Source: Pedobacter sp. BMA (GTDB taxonomy: Bacteria > Bacteroidota > Bacteroidia > Sphingobacteriales > Sphingobacteriaceae). Taken from it: DNA of 64,000 nucleotides. Shown here piece by piece: positions 34,125-42,680 of this stretch (position 1 is its first letter; every line of letters starts with the position of its first letter). The position numbers and the translations under genes are program-made. The stretch covers positions 186,001-250,000 of the forward strand of contig NZ_LECU01000002.1 of the NCBI RefSeq assembly GCF_001027745.1, given 5' to 3'. A model generated the notes under the pieces. That model made no database searches, had not been told where the DNA came from, and saw only the letters and a program-made list of their open reading frames with translations.

Positions 34125-36497
34125 ATGAACAAAAAATCAAGTGCTCTTTTAATTTCAGACATCAGTTGCCTTTTTCTGCTACTCATTTTCCTTTTAATAT
34201 TACCTCCAAAACTGTTCAAGTCTCCTACTTCCTACGTTGTTGAGGCCAGTAACGGAGCACTGCTGAGCGCGTCTATTGCGAAGGATGGACAATGGCGTTT
34301 TCCCGTAGCCGATTCCGTGCCTGCGAAGTTTAAAGCCTGCATCATTGCTTTTGAAGACAAAAGATTTTACAGTCATTTTGGAGTCGACTTAATGGCCATG
34401 TCAAGGGCTATCAGACAGAACATCAGGGCAAAAAGCATTATAAGCGGCGGTAGTACACTAACCATGCAAGTAATTCGCTTGTCCAGTAGGGAAGACCGTA
34501 CCATCTTGCAAAAGCTTTTTGAGATTATACTGGCGTTCCGTTTAGAGGTTAAGGATTCGAAAGATGAGATCATGGGGTTATATGCTGCAAACGCACCATT
34601 TGGTAGCAACGTAGTAGGTTTGGAAGCAGCAAGCTGGCGTTATTTTGGAAGGGACGCGGCCACCCTTTCATGGGGTGAGATGGCAACACTGGCTGTGCTG
34701 CCCAATAGTCCGTCTTTGGTGCACCCCGGTAAAAATGCAGGGAAATTAATCAAAAAGCGAAACGACCTGCTCGATAAACTTGCAAGGCTGAAGTACATTG
34801 ATCAATCAACAGCAAATTTAGCAAAGCTCGAGCCTGTTCCGGGTAAACCACTTCCTTTACCACAAAATGCACCCCACTTGCTTAACCGCTTCAAAGCAGA
34901 ACGGAGTGCGCTTAATATCACTTCTACAAGGATTAAATCTACCCTTGCGGAAGATCTTCAGCTTAAAATTAACAGCATCTTAAAGCGGTATAATAACCGA
35001 TACCGTGCCAACGACATTAACAATATCTCGGCTTTGGTGCTGGATGCCCGGACAGGCAGAGTAGTCAGTTATGTGGGCAATATCTATCAGCCTGAGAATG
35101 CAGATCTGCAAAGCCATGTTGATATGATCAAAGCGCCCAGAAGTCCGGGCAGTACCTTAAAGCCATTATTATACGCGAGTATGCTTAACGACGGATTCAT
35201 CCTGCCCCATAGCCTGGTGCCGGATATACCAACACAGATTGCAGGCTATTCGCCACAGAATTATGATCTGGGTTACGATGGTGCCATCGCAGCAGATAAG
35301 GCGCTTAGTCGCTCCCTGAATATCCCGGCTGTAAAAATGCTGCAACAATATAAGTATGAGCGTTTCTACGATAAATTAAAAAAGCTGGGCATGAGCACCT
35401 TAAATCAGCCAGCTGATCATTATGGCCTTTCTCTCATACTTGGTGGCAGTGAAGTGACGATGTGGGACCTGGCAAATACATATATGGGCATGGTGAGGAC
35501 CTTAAATCATTTTAATACCTATAAAGGTTTTTATAATCCGGCAGATTACAATCAGGCCAGTTATGTTTTGAAGGAAGATGAAGGTTTAAAAGACGATCAG
35601 CGTAATTCCTATTTAGACCACGGCTCGATTTGGGCAACATTCAATGCCATGGAAGAAGTGATGCGGCCCGGTGATGAAGGATTGTGGGAACAGTTTTCCT
35701 CTTCACAGCGTGTGGCGTGGAAAACCGGAACAAGTTTTGGCTTCAGGGATGCGTGGGCGGTAGGACTTACACCAGATCACGTAGTATGTGTTTGGGTTGG
35801 CAATGCCGATGGAGAAGGCAGGCCTGGATTAGTGGGGATAGAAGCAGCAGCTCCTGTACTATTTGATATTTTCAGGTTGCTACCCAAGGGGAAATGGTTT
35901 GATGCGCCCGTAACTAAGCTCAAAAAGATTAAAGTATGTAAACAAAGCGGTTTTAAAGCAGGCGACTACTGCCCGGATCAGGTGGATGAACTGATACCCC
36001 CTGCCGGCGAAAAAACTGTTGTTTGTCCCTACCACAAGTTAATACACCTGGACAGAACGGCAACTTACCGTGTGACCGATTACTGTGAAAATGTGACCGA
36101 TATGCAGCACAAAAGCTGGTTTATTTTACCTCCGGCTATGGAATACTATTATCGGATTAAGAATAGCGACTACAAAACTTTACCATCCTACAAGCCCGGT
36201 TGTGATTTGAGTGGGGCGAACAACGTGATGGAGCTGATTTACCCGAAGAATGGAGCGGTAATTTATATCCCCCTTGAACTAAATGGCCAGCGCGGAAAGT
36301 TGGTGCTAAATGCAGCTCATAGGAACCAGCATGTTAAGATTTACTGGCATATAGACAATGAATATGTCGCTACCACCACTAACTACCATCAACTTGCGGT
36401 AAGCCCCGCACCAGGAAAACATACTTTGACATTAGTCGATGAAAACGGCGAACGCTTAGAGCAGGTATTTACAGTACTGGATAAAGAGAAAAAGTAA
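34125..36497 (+). CDS. pbpC: penicillin-binding protein 1C
   Basis: This 790-residue bifunctional peptidoglycan synthase is anchored by an N-terminal helix (ISCLFLLLIFLLILPP). The glycosyltransferase (GT51) domain has Glu77 in AFEDKRFYSHFGVD and 'SGGSTLTMQVIRL'. The transpeptidase domain has Ser343-Thr-Leu-Lys346 (SPGSTLKPL), the SxN motif in 'SRSLNIPA' and KTG in 'AWKTGTSFGFRDAWAVG'. A C-terminal beta domain typical of PBP1C (BiPBP_C) ends the protein. PbpC is thought to repair wall damage together with the alpha-2-macroglobulin encoded just upstream. Its 3' end converges on the lysoplasmalogenase gene, 13 bases apart. Confidence 0.96.
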   Translation: MNKKSSALLISDISCLFLLLIFLLILPPKLFKSPTSYVVEASNGALLSASIAKDGQWRFPVADSVPAKFKACIIAFEDKRFYSHFGVDLMAMSRAIRQNIRAKSIISGGSTLTMQVIRLSSREDRTILQKLFEIILAFRLEVKDSKDEIMGLYAANAPFGSNVVGLEAASWRYFGRDAATLSWGEMATLAVLPNSPSLVHPGKNAGKLIKKRNDLLDKLARLKYIDQSTANLAKLEPVPGKPLPLPQNAPHLLNRFKAERSALNITSTRIKSTLAEDLQLKINSILKRYNNRYRANDINNISALVLDARTGRVVSYVGNIYQPENADLQSHVDMIKAPRSPGSTLKPLLYASMLNDGFILPHSLVPDIPTQIAGYSPQNYDLGYDGAIAADKALSRSLNIPAVKMLQQYKYERFYDKLKKLGMSTLNQPADHYGLSLILGGSEVTMWDLANTYMGMVRTLNHFNTYKGFYNPADYNQASYVLKEDEGLKDDQRNSYLDHGSIWATFNAMEEVMRPGDEGLWEQFSSSQRVAWKTGTSFGFRDAWAVGLTPDHVVCVWVGNADGEGRPGLVGIEAAAPVLFDIFRLLPKGKWFDAPVTKLKKIKVCKQSGFKAGDYCPDQVDELIPPAGEKTVVCPYHKLIHLDRTATYRVTDYCENVTDMQHKSWFILPPAMEYYYRIKNSDYKTLPSYKPGCDLSGANNVMELIYPKNGAVIYIPLELNGQRGKLVLNAAHRNQHVKIYWHIDNEYVATTTNYHQLAVSPAPGKHTLTLVDENGERLEQVFTVLDKEKK

Positions 36498-36510
36498 AAT
36501 GAGTAGTAAT

Positions 36511-37203
36511 CTATATGGCAGTACGTTTAACCACCAGTTCCCTCACCACTGTACCATAAACAATCAGGTATTGCGCAATCATATAACTTCCCATGATCAG
36601 AATACCGCTTTGTGGTATCGGTTGCGCGTATCTGTTTACAGCCAGAACAGTGTCTGATAGCAGGAAGAAAAAGGCACCATATAAAACAAGTTTATAACTG
36701 AATATATTCACTTTACCATAACGGTTTAACGCCATAATGGCCATCACCGTAATAACGATGGCATATACCAGTACGGCAAACTGCATAGCGCCCAAAAAGG
36801 GTTGCAGGTAAAAGAATAAACCAATACAAAATATAATCAGTGCGCCTGCCGACCATAAAAAGAAAGGTATTTTTACTGATGGATTAGATTTGTGGTCAAG
36901 CGTAAAAGCCCTGATATAGGAGATGTGACATATTAAGAAGGCAATTAATCCATAAGTGAAATAGCCCGGATGATTTGCCTGAAGCATCAGAAAAATGTCG
37001 CCGGTAAGGGCAAATAGTAATCCTATGAAAATCCGCTTGTGGAATCTGCCCTTCAGCTTTGTAGCACTATACAACCACACCAGTAAGGTAATCGCAATCA
37101 GCGGCTTGGTGAAATTGCGGATAAACAAATCTCCGGTAGTTTCAGCATAAACCTGTAATACATAAACTATGGCAAAAGCAAGGGCAAATAACTTAGTCTT
37201 CAT
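36511..37203 (-). CDS. YhhN family lysoplasmalogenase-like membrane protein
   Basis: This 230-residue protein has about eight membrane helices. The family pattern is visible: 'FTKPLIAITLLVWLYSATKL' near the start, 'IFIGLLFALTGDIFLML' with its conserved Asp, 'YGLIAFLICHISYIRAF', and 'LVLYGAFFFLLSDTVLAVNR' with another conserved Asp. The TMEM86/YhhN family hydrolyses the vinyl-ether bond of lysoplasmalogens. In aerobic bacteria lacking plasmalogens the natural substrate is uncertain. It is a single gene, divergent from the OB-fold protein. Confidence 0.85.
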   Translation of the reverse strand: MKTKLFALAFAIVYVLQVYAETTGDLFIRNFTKPLIAITLLVWLYSATKLKGRFHKRIFIGLLFALTGDIFLMLQANHPGYFTYGLIAFLICHISYIRAFTLDHKSNPSVKIPFFLWSAGALIIFCIGLFFYLQPFLGAMQFAVLVYAIVITVMAIMALNRYGKVNIFSYKLVLYGAFFFLLSDTVLAVNRYAQPIPQSGILIMGSYMIAQYLIVYGTVVRELVVKRTAI

Positions 37204-37303
37204 TTAAATGGTGGCTGGCATTAATAATCGAATGCCAAATTACGGATAATACGGCGACGCCTGCAAATTTTAGCGGATCATAAAAATCTCCGTTTAAATT
37301 TCC

Positions 37304-37311
37304 TAACTTTG
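37304..37311 (+). promoter_or_regulatory. candidate -7 promoter box
   Basis: TAACTTTG is a perfect TAnnTTTG and lies 16 bases before the ATG at 37328. No good -33 TTTG is seen at the expected distance. Confidence 0.4.
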
Positions 37312-37327
37312 AGCACATCCCAACGCC

Positions 37328-37678
37328 ATGAGAAAGTTATTCCTGTTTTTATTGTTTTTATCTGCTGGTTATATCGCTAAAAGCCAGACGATGGTTTTAG
37401 CAAAAGATGCTGCCCAGTATGTTGGCAAAACCGTAACTATTTGCGATTCAGTTTACAGTACAAAAGCCCTGGATAAACTGACTTTGATCAATCTTGGCGG
37501 TGCTTTTCCTAAAGAATTGATCACAGTGGTCATTAATAAAGAAGACTTGGGAAAGTTTACATCAGAGCCCAGCAGCATGTATATTGGCAATAATATTTGT
37601 GTAACGGGCCTGGTTTCTGAATTTAAAGGGAAACCTCAGATCGTAATTACAGATCCAAAGCAGATTGTAGTAAAATAA
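37328..37678 (+). CDS. small secreted OB-fold protein
   Basis: This 116-residue protein has a signal peptide (LFLFLLFLSAGYIAKSQ), followed by a single small beta domain. The pattern 'DAAQYVGKTVTICDSVYSTK', 'LTLINLGGAFPKELITVVI' and 'NICVTGLVSEFKGKPQIVIT' is that of nucleic-acid-type OB folds exported by many Bacteroidota, where 'GK-x-V-x-[IV]-x-G-x-V' and 'GKPQIVI' recur. The function is unknown, and the domain may bind an oligosaccharide, protein or nucleic acid. It stands alone. Confidence 0.75.
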   Translation: MRKLFLFLLFLSAGYIAKSQTMVLAKDAAQYVGKTVTICDSVYSTKALDKLTLINLGGAFPKELITVVINKEDLGKFTSEPSSMYIGNNICVTGLVSEFKGKPQIVITDPKQIVVK

Positions 37679-38004
37679 GACAGGTTAAAATCAACCGAAG
37701 CCCCTCCTGGTTTTTTCAAGGAGGATGACTTGGGTTGGAGCGTTAATCGTGGGTATATTTTTAGAGAGATTTATCCTGGTGAGTTGCCTTTCAGTCGGCA
37801 GATTAGCATCCGCCGACTTTCCAAGCACAGATATCCTTATTATCTGAAGCAAATATGAAGAATGCCCATCAAATAAACCAAATGTTTATACAGAAAGTAC
37901 TTTATCCTTGATGAACAGGTCCAGTTCCGTGATGAAGTTTTAATCCTGATTATTTTTACCGTTTTTATAATCCTGATTCAGCATATTTATATAGTTTTGG
38001 GTTT
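37679..38004. other. 326-base intergenic stretch with two small inverted repeats
   Basis: This stretch holds no convincing open frame. CCTCCT/AGGAGG (37703-37708, 37719-37724) forms a weak hairpin 25 bases after the OB-fold gene, with T residues inside the loop rather than after it. AGTCGGC/GCCGACT (37793-37799, 37812-37818) forms a second, 12-base-loop hairpin. Its AGTCGG core recalls the repeats near 2.3 kb. Confidence 0.5.
37992..37999 (+). promoter_or_regulatory. -7 box unusually close to the PAP2 start
   Basis: TAGTTTTG matches TAnnTTTG perfectly but ends only 5 bases before the ATG at 38005. If active, it would start the RNA at or next to the start codon, giving a leaderless message. 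No clear -33 element is seen. Confidence 0.35.
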
Positions 38005-38640
38005 ATGTCTGCATTCTCAAAAAGAAACTGGTTTATTATCGTATTTATTGCCCTTGTAGTGGCATTCGTATCGCTAAGTGTTTTTGTCGCTCACCATATC
38101 ATTTGGGATTTCGACGTTAAAGTATCTTTGTTTATTCAGGAGTTCCAGTCTGCCTGGTTAGATAAACTAATGCTTGCCATAAGTTTTTTTGGTGAACTAC
38201 CCTATTCACTTCTTTCGGTAGTACTTGTAGCATTGATATTTTATTGGCAGAAATACAAAAGAGAGGCTTTGTTTATTGCAACAGTTTTATTGTCAGGCCT
38301 AATTATTTTAGGCGTCAAAAATGTGATCAACCGGCCTCGTCCAACCTCATTCTATGTAAGGCTGGTTGAAGTGAACCGTTTTCAAAGCTATCCCAGTGGC
38401 CATACGCTGTCTTATGTCCTGTTTTTTGGCTTCCTGATTATCTTAATGAGTCATTTGAAAGATATTCCTAAAACCACCAGGATGATTGTATCGCTAATTT
38501 CAGCATTTTTAATGCTCACGGTTGCGCCTTCCAGGATATATCTCGGTGCACATTGGTTTACCGATACCCTCGGTGGATTTCTTTTAGGGCTGATCTGTTT
38601 ATTTCCGCTGTGTTATTTATATTTTAAACGGAAAGGGTAA
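38005..38640 (+). CDS. PAP2 family membrane phosphatase
   Basis: This 211-residue, roughly six-helix protein has all three phosphatase motifs: 'KNVINRPRPTS' (KxxxxxxRP), 'YPSGHT' (PSGH) and 'SRIYLGAHWFTD' (SRxxxxxHxxxD). These residues dephosphorylate lipid phosphates such as phosphatidic acid, phosphatidylglycerol phosphate or undecaprenyl pyrophosphate on the outer face of the inner membrane. The exact lipid cannot be read off. It ends 2 bases before the end of the convergent Crp-type gene. Confidence 0.92.
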   Translation: MSAFSKRNWFIIVFIALVVAFVSLSVFVAHHIIWDFDVKVSLFIQEFQSAWLDKLMLAISFFGELPYSLLSVVLVALIFYWQKYKREALFIATVLLSGLIILGVKNVINRPRPTSFYVRLVEVNRFQSYPSGHTLSYVLFFGFLIILMSHLKDIPKTTRMIVSLISAFLMLTVAPSRIYLGAHWFTDTLGGFLLGLICLFPLCYLYFKRKG

Positions 38641-38642
38641 GA

Positions 38643-39251
38643 TTATTCTGCACGCTGTATTTTATTTTTCTTTCTGATTCTGCTTAGCGTTTCCACCCTC
38701 ATGCCGAGGTAAGATGCAAGGTATTTCAATGGAACCCGTAAAGAAAACGAAGGATGATTTCCAACAAACTGTTTGTACCTTGATTCTGCCGATGGAATCC
38801 GCGATATAACCGACCTTTCCTGACTGATATGAAAATGGATGGCTAAAAGCTTTCTGGCAAGTACATTGGTTTCGGGGAATGCATGGTATAGTTCATCAAT
38901 AAACCGATAAGGTATAATTAAGATTTCTGAATCTTCTATGGTTTGAAATTGCTCAGGATATGCAGTTACCGACGCTGCTGGATTTCGGATATTACCAAAC
39001 ATATTGTTTTCTTCCACAAAGCAAACGGTAATGTCCTTTTGATTATCATTAATGAAGCCCCTTACCAGCCCCTTGATCATAAAAAACACACAATCTTCCT
39101 GCTGATCCTGCAAATCATTTATGATGGTATTTTTACCTACAGCAACCCTGAAAGTCTCTCGTCGGGCCAACTGAATAATTTCTGTTGTCAAAGGAACTAA
39201 TCCGTTCAGAAACGTGATCATTGCCTTATCTTGTTGATCTGTGCCTGGCAT
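38643..39251 (-). CDS. Crp/Fnr family transcriptional regulator
   Basis: This 202-residue protein has an N-terminal cyclic-nucleotide-binding-like beta barrel (FRVAVGKNTIINDLQDQQED; MIKGLVRGFINDNQKDITVC) and a C-terminal winged helix ('LKYLASYLGMRVETLSRIRK'). The phosphate-binding arginine motif of true cAMP receptors is not evident, so, as in most Bacteroidota members, cAMP binding is doubtful. There are no clustered cysteines for an Fnr iron-sulfur centre. Its 5' flank has a CGGGA-N5-TCCCG inverted repeat at 39268-39282, a possible self-control site. Confidence 0.88.
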   Translation of the reverse strand: MPGTDQQDKAMITFLNGLVPLTTEIIQLARRETFRVAVGKNTIINDLQDQQEDCVFFMIKGLVRGFINDNQKDITVCFVEENNMFGNIRNPAASVTAYPEQFQTIEDSEILIIPYRFIDELYHAFPETNVLARKLLAIHFHISQERSVISRIPSAESRYKQFVGNHPSFSLRVPLKYLASYLGMRVETLSRIRKKNKIQRAE

Positions 39252-39267
39252 AGCGGATGTTTGGTTT

Positions 39268-39282
39268 CGGGAATATATCCCG
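39268..39282. promoter_or_regulatory. inverted repeat upstream of the Crp-type gene
   Basis: CGGGA and TCCCG arms are separated by ATATA, 16 bases before the regulator's start codon. The size suits a Crp-family dimer site, but arms of five bases can arise by chance. Confidence 0.3.
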
Positions 39283-39426
39283 CAATGTATTACTCGCTTT
39301 TCGTATTTGCAAATGTTTAACCTTTATGATGACTAGATTGACAATGGCGAACTTTCGTAACAAATTAGATCTAACAATGACAATTACCCTATGTTTAGAT
39401 CAAAAAAATCTGATAATTTTACCGTT

Positions 39427-40092
39427 ATGACAACGACAAAAGCTAAAGCATTTCTTTTCGACCTCAATGGTACAATGGTAAACGATATGGTTTTTCATAA
39501 CCACGCCTGGCACGAAATTCTGACTAAAGATCTAGGTGCCAACATTAGTTTTGAAGAGGTTAAAAAGCAAATGTATGGTAAGAATCAGGATTTACTGGAG
39601 CGGGTATTCGGCGTTGGTCATTTTACCCAGGATCAGATCGATCAGATTTCTATTGAAAAAGAAAGAAGGTACCAGGCCGCATATCTCAAACATCTGGAAC
39701 TTATTGCCGGCTTGGGAGACTTTCTTGACAAAGCAAAGAACAATGGTATTTTAATGGCTATAGGTTCAGCAGCCATTCCGTTCAATATAAATTTTGTGCT
39801 CGATAATCTTGATATCAGGGCTTACTTTAAAACCATTGTAAGCGCCGAAGATGTAGTAAATAGTAAACCGGCACCTGAAACCTTTACGAAGGGTGCACAT
39901 TTATTGGGTATTGACCCGGTAGATTGCATTGTATTTGAAGACGCGCCAAAAGGTGTTGAAGCTGCTCAAAATGCCGGAATGAAGTGTGTGGCACTGACAA
40001 CGATGCATACCGAAGAGGAATTTGCTGCTTATGATAATATTATTGCATTCATTGCCGATTATCATGATCCGGTTTTAAATGAATTGTTTTAA
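39427..40092 (+). CDS. HAD-IA hydrolase of beta-phosphoglucomutase type with DxN motif
   Basis: From the ATG at 39427 (221 residues; the upstream 12 residues look unconserved) the protein opens with FLFDLNGTMVNDM. This is HAD motif I with the nucleophile Asp present but the usual second Asp replaced by Asn. Motif II Ser/Thr is in 'GILMAIGSAAI', motif III Lys in 'VVNSKPAPETF', and motif IV acidic residues in 'CIVFEDAPKGVEAAQNAGM'. The four-helix cap resembles beta-phosphoglucomutase and sugar-phosphate phosphatases. The changed residue should affect general acid/base chemistry. The substrate is unknown. Confidence 0.88.
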   Translation: MTTTKAKAFLFDLNGTMVNDMVFHNHAWHEILTKDLGANISFEEVKKQMYGKNQDLLERVFGVGHFTQDQIDQISIEKERRYQAAYLKHLELIAGLGDFLDKAKNNGILMAIGSAAIPFNINFVLDNLDIRAYFKTIVSAEDVVNSKPAPETFTKGAHLLGIDPVDCIVFEDAPKGVEAAQNAGMKCVALTTMHTEEEFAAYDNIIAFIADYHDPVLNELF

Positions 40093-40096
40093 AAAT

Positions 40097-40126
40097 AAAG
40101 GCTTCTGATTTTCCCAGAAGCCTTTT
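40097..40126. terminator. bidirectional intrinsic terminator
   Basis: Perfect arms AAGGCTTCTG (40098-40107) and CAGAAGCCTT (40115-40124) with a 7-base loop, A residues before and T residues after, lie between the convergent HAD and aldose epimerase genes. Confidence 0.88.
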
Positions 40127-40144
40127 CCATTTTACCAGCCTGTA

Positions 40145-41317
40145 CTATTTTGAAAATTTATATATAGAGCTCGTTTTATATACCTGACCTGGTTTTAATA
40201 CTGTAGTAGGAAAACCGGGTTGATTTGGCGAATCAGGGAAATGCTGCGTTTCAACGGCAATAGCAGTCCTGAAATCATCTTTCGCTCCTGTTTTAAATGT
40301 ATTTTTACTTTGCATAAAATTACCGCTGTAAAATTGTAAGCCAGGCTCCTGTGTATAAATATCCATTACAATACCGGATACATCACCTTTGATTTTAGCT
40401 GCATGAAACATGCCCATTCCTTTCGTTTTATTTAATACATAATTATGATCATAGCCCTTGCCAAATTTTAGCTGCTCATTTTGATCTTCAATGCGCGCAC
40501 CAATAGTGAGGGGCTTAGTAAAATCAAATGGCGTTCCGGTCACTTTTTCAATTTTTCCAGTAGGGATTAATGTAGAATCAACCGGTGTGTATTCATCAGC
40601 AAAAATCTGAGCTTCATGATTTAAAATGGTGCCGCTTCCATCTCCGTTTAGATTAAAAAAAGCATGATTGGTTAAATTCACCACTGTAGTTTTGTCGGTT
40701 TTGGCTTCGTAGTCCATTTTTAATTCGTTATCATCGGTCAACGTGTAGGTCACCTTTACATCCAGGTTCCCAGGAAAGTTTTCGTCGCCATCTTTTGAAA
40801 GATAATGCAACACCAATGTATTTGTATTCGGCTGACTCGCATCCCAAACAACGTACTGATAACCTTTTTTACCTCCGTGTAAGGTATTCTGGCCGTTATT
40901 GGTAAATAAAGAGTAGGTTTTTCCTTCCAAAGTAAACTTACCTTTGGCAATCCTGTTTCCAAACCTGCCAATGGTTGCACCAAAATAAGGTTCTGTTGCT
41001 TTTTCATAATCACCAACACTTTTAAAGCCGACAACCACGTCTACAGGTTTACCATCTTTTCCTGGTACAATCAAACTTACCAAACGGCCACCGTAGTTTG
41101 TAAATGTGGCTTCAGCATCATGCTTATTCTTCAAAGTATAAAGTGCAACTTGCTTACCATCAATTTCTTTTTTAAAGGAATCGGCAATTAATTTCACCAC
41201 TGCTGTTTTCTTCGTATTGGAACTGTCTGTTGTAGTGCTTTTTTTGGTTTCAGACTGGCAGGATGTAAATCCGATCGCTGCAATAGCGCCTAAACTGGCT
41301 AGAGATTTAAATTTCAT
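40145..41317 (-). CDS. galM: aldose 1-epimerase (mutarotase), exported lipoprotein
   Basis: GalM interconverts the alpha and beta anomers of aldoses such as galactose and glucose. The 390-residue protein has a lipoprotein-type signal (LGAIAAIGFTSCQSE) and a roughly 30-residue linker. The epimerase fold follows: 'GRFGNRIAKGKFTLEGKTYS', 'NTLHGGKKGYQYVVWDA', the catalytic His in 'VNLTNHAFFNLNGDG' and the catalytic Glu in 'AIAVETQHFPDSPNQPGFPT'. Exported mutarotases are usual in Bacteroidota. A promoter with both elements lies 38-68 bases upstream of the start. Confidence 0.94.
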   Translation of the reverse strand: MKFKSLASLGAIAAIGFTSCQSETKKSTTTDSSNTKKTAVVKLIADSFKKEIDGKQVALYTLKNKHDAEATFTNYGGRLVSLIVPGKDGKPVDVVVGFKSVGDYEKATEPYFGATIGRFGNRIAKGKFTLEGKTYSLFTNNGQNTLHGGKKGYQYVVWDASQPNTNTLVLHYLSKDGDENFPGNLDVKVTYTLTDDNELKMDYEAKTDKTTVVNLTNHAFFNLNGDGSGTILNHEAQIFADEYTPVDSTLIPTGKIEKVTGTPFDFTKPLTIGARIEDQNEQLKFGKGYDHNYVLNKTKGMGMFHAAKIKGDVSGIVMDIYTQEPGLQFYSGNFMQSKNTFKTGAKDDFRTAIAVETQHFPDSPNQPGFPTTVLKPGQVYKTSSIYKFSK

Positions 41318-41354
41318 ATGTACTGATATTTGGTGTAGGGTATTATTTAATTTT

Positions 41355-41385
41355 TAAATATAGGAATAAGTGTCAAGTTTACAAA
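41355..41385 (-). promoter_or_regulatory. galM promoter
   Basis: On the minus strand TTTG (41385-41382) is followed after 19 bases by TATATTTA (41362-41355), a 7/8 match to TAnnTTTG. Spacing is ideal for the Bacteroidota primary sigma factor, and the start codon lies 37 bases downstream. Confidence 0.65.
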
Positions 41386-41536
41386 TAAAACGTTTTACCA
41401 AGCTGACTGGCACAGGTCGCAACATATCATTTCAAGATGATTTCTGTAGTATATAAGCGATCTGCAAAATGGTTAGTTATTTTATATTGCAGTTTTAACA
41501 TAAACTTTCTAATTTGCCTTCGAATCAACATCAATA

Positions 41537-42526
41537 ATGAACAAGAATATCTCAGATAACCGCTACGAAAAGATGATTTATCGTCGTTGTGGAAACAGCG
41601 GATTAAAGCTTCCAGCAGTGTCCTTAGGCTTATGGCACAACTTCGGACATGTAAATGTATACGAAAACAGCAAAAACTTAATTTATACTGCATTTAATAA
41701 CGGCATTACGCATTTCGATCTTGCTAACAATTATGGGCCTCCCCCAGGCTCGGCAGAAGAAGTATTCGGGAGGATCCTGAAGGATGATTTTAATGGTTAC
41801 AGAGATGAAATGATCATTTCAAGCAAAGCCGGATACACCATGTGGGATGGCCCTTATGGAGACTGGGGATCTAAAAAATACCTTGTGTCGAGTCTCGACC
41901 AAAGTTTAAAACGGATGAAACTGGATTATGTAGACATCTTTTATCATCATCGTCCCGATCCTGAAACACCTCTTGAAGAAACGATGGGTGCATTAAGTCT
42001 ACTTGTACAACAGGGCAAGGCACTTTATGTAGGCATTTCTAATTACAGAGCCCCCGAAGCCGAAAAAGCAATAAAAATATTAGAAGCAAACGGAACACCC
42101 TGCCTAATCCATCAGCCGAAGTATTCGATGTTTGAAAGATGGGTGGAAGATGGGTTGCTCGACGTGTTAAGAGAGAATGGCGTTGGCTGTATTCCTTTCT
42201 CTCCTCTTGCGCAGGGACTTCTTACAGATAAATATCTTCATGGCATTCCATCTGATTCGCGCGTGGCTACAAGTGGAGTTTTCTTAAAAGAGAGTAATAT
42301 CACCCCCGAAAAAATTGCGACGATTGCGAAGTTAAATGACGTGGCACAGTCACGGGGACAAAAACTGGCTCACATGGCCCTTTCATGGATCTTAAAAGAC
42401 GACCGGATCACCACCGTACTTATTGGCGCCAGTAAGCCAGATCAAATCACCGATTCTATAAAGGCATTAGATAATATCATTTTTAGCGATGAAGAGATCA
42501 GATTAATCAATGAAATATTGAAATAA
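41537..42526 (+). CDS. aldo/keto reductase, YghZ/glyceraldehyde-3-phosphate reductase type
   Basis: This 329-residue TIM-barrel NADPH oxidoreductase carries the catalytic set: Asp and Tyr in 'HFDLANNYGPPPGSAEEVFG', Lys in 'ISSKAGYTMWDGPYGDWGS', His in 'VDIFYHHRPDPETPLEETM'. The C-terminal nucleotide-binding segment is 'VLIGASKPDQI'. The opening 'MIYRRCGNSGLKLPAVSLGL' and the WDGPYGDWGS loop match E. coli YghZ (Gpr), which reduces L-glyceraldehyde 3-phosphate and methylglyoxal. It is cytoplasmic. A large perfect hairpin follows the gene. Confidence 0.92.
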   Translation: MNKNISDNRYEKMIYRRCGNSGLKLPAVSLGLWHNFGHVNVYENSKNLIYTAFNNGITHFDLANNYGPPPGSAEEVFGRILKDDFNGYRDEMIISSKAGYTMWDGPYGDWGSKKYLVSSLDQSLKRMKLDYVDIFYHHRPDPETPLEETMGALSLLVQQGKALYVGISNYRAPEAEKAIKILEANGTPCLIHQPKYSMFERWVEDGLLDVLRENGVGCIPFSPLAQGLLTDKYLHGIPSDSRVATSGVFLKESNITPEKIATIAKLNDVAQSRGQKLAHMALSWILKDDRITTVLIGASKPDQITDSIKALDNIIFSDEEIRLINEILK

Positions 42527-42545
42527 ATCTTTTTGAATTCTTCCC

Positions 42546-42584
42546 GTACTACTGAATTCACTTTTCATTTGAATTCAGTAGTAC
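42546..42584. terminator. perfect 15-bp inverted repeat after the aldo/keto reductase gene
   Basis: GTACTACTGAATTCA (42546-42560) and its exact complement (42570-42584) enclose the 9-base loop CTTTTCATT, 19 bases after the stop codon. No T-run follows, so it is an RNA-stabilising or factor-assisted terminator hairpin, or a repeat element. Confidence 0.65.
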
Positions 42585-42680
42585 ACCTCATTTGCTGCCA
42601 CAAATTGTTCATTTGGTTTCATACATCCAAAACCAAATCAGTACAATTTCGTTTAAGAAGTAAAATCTTTCATTCTTAAT

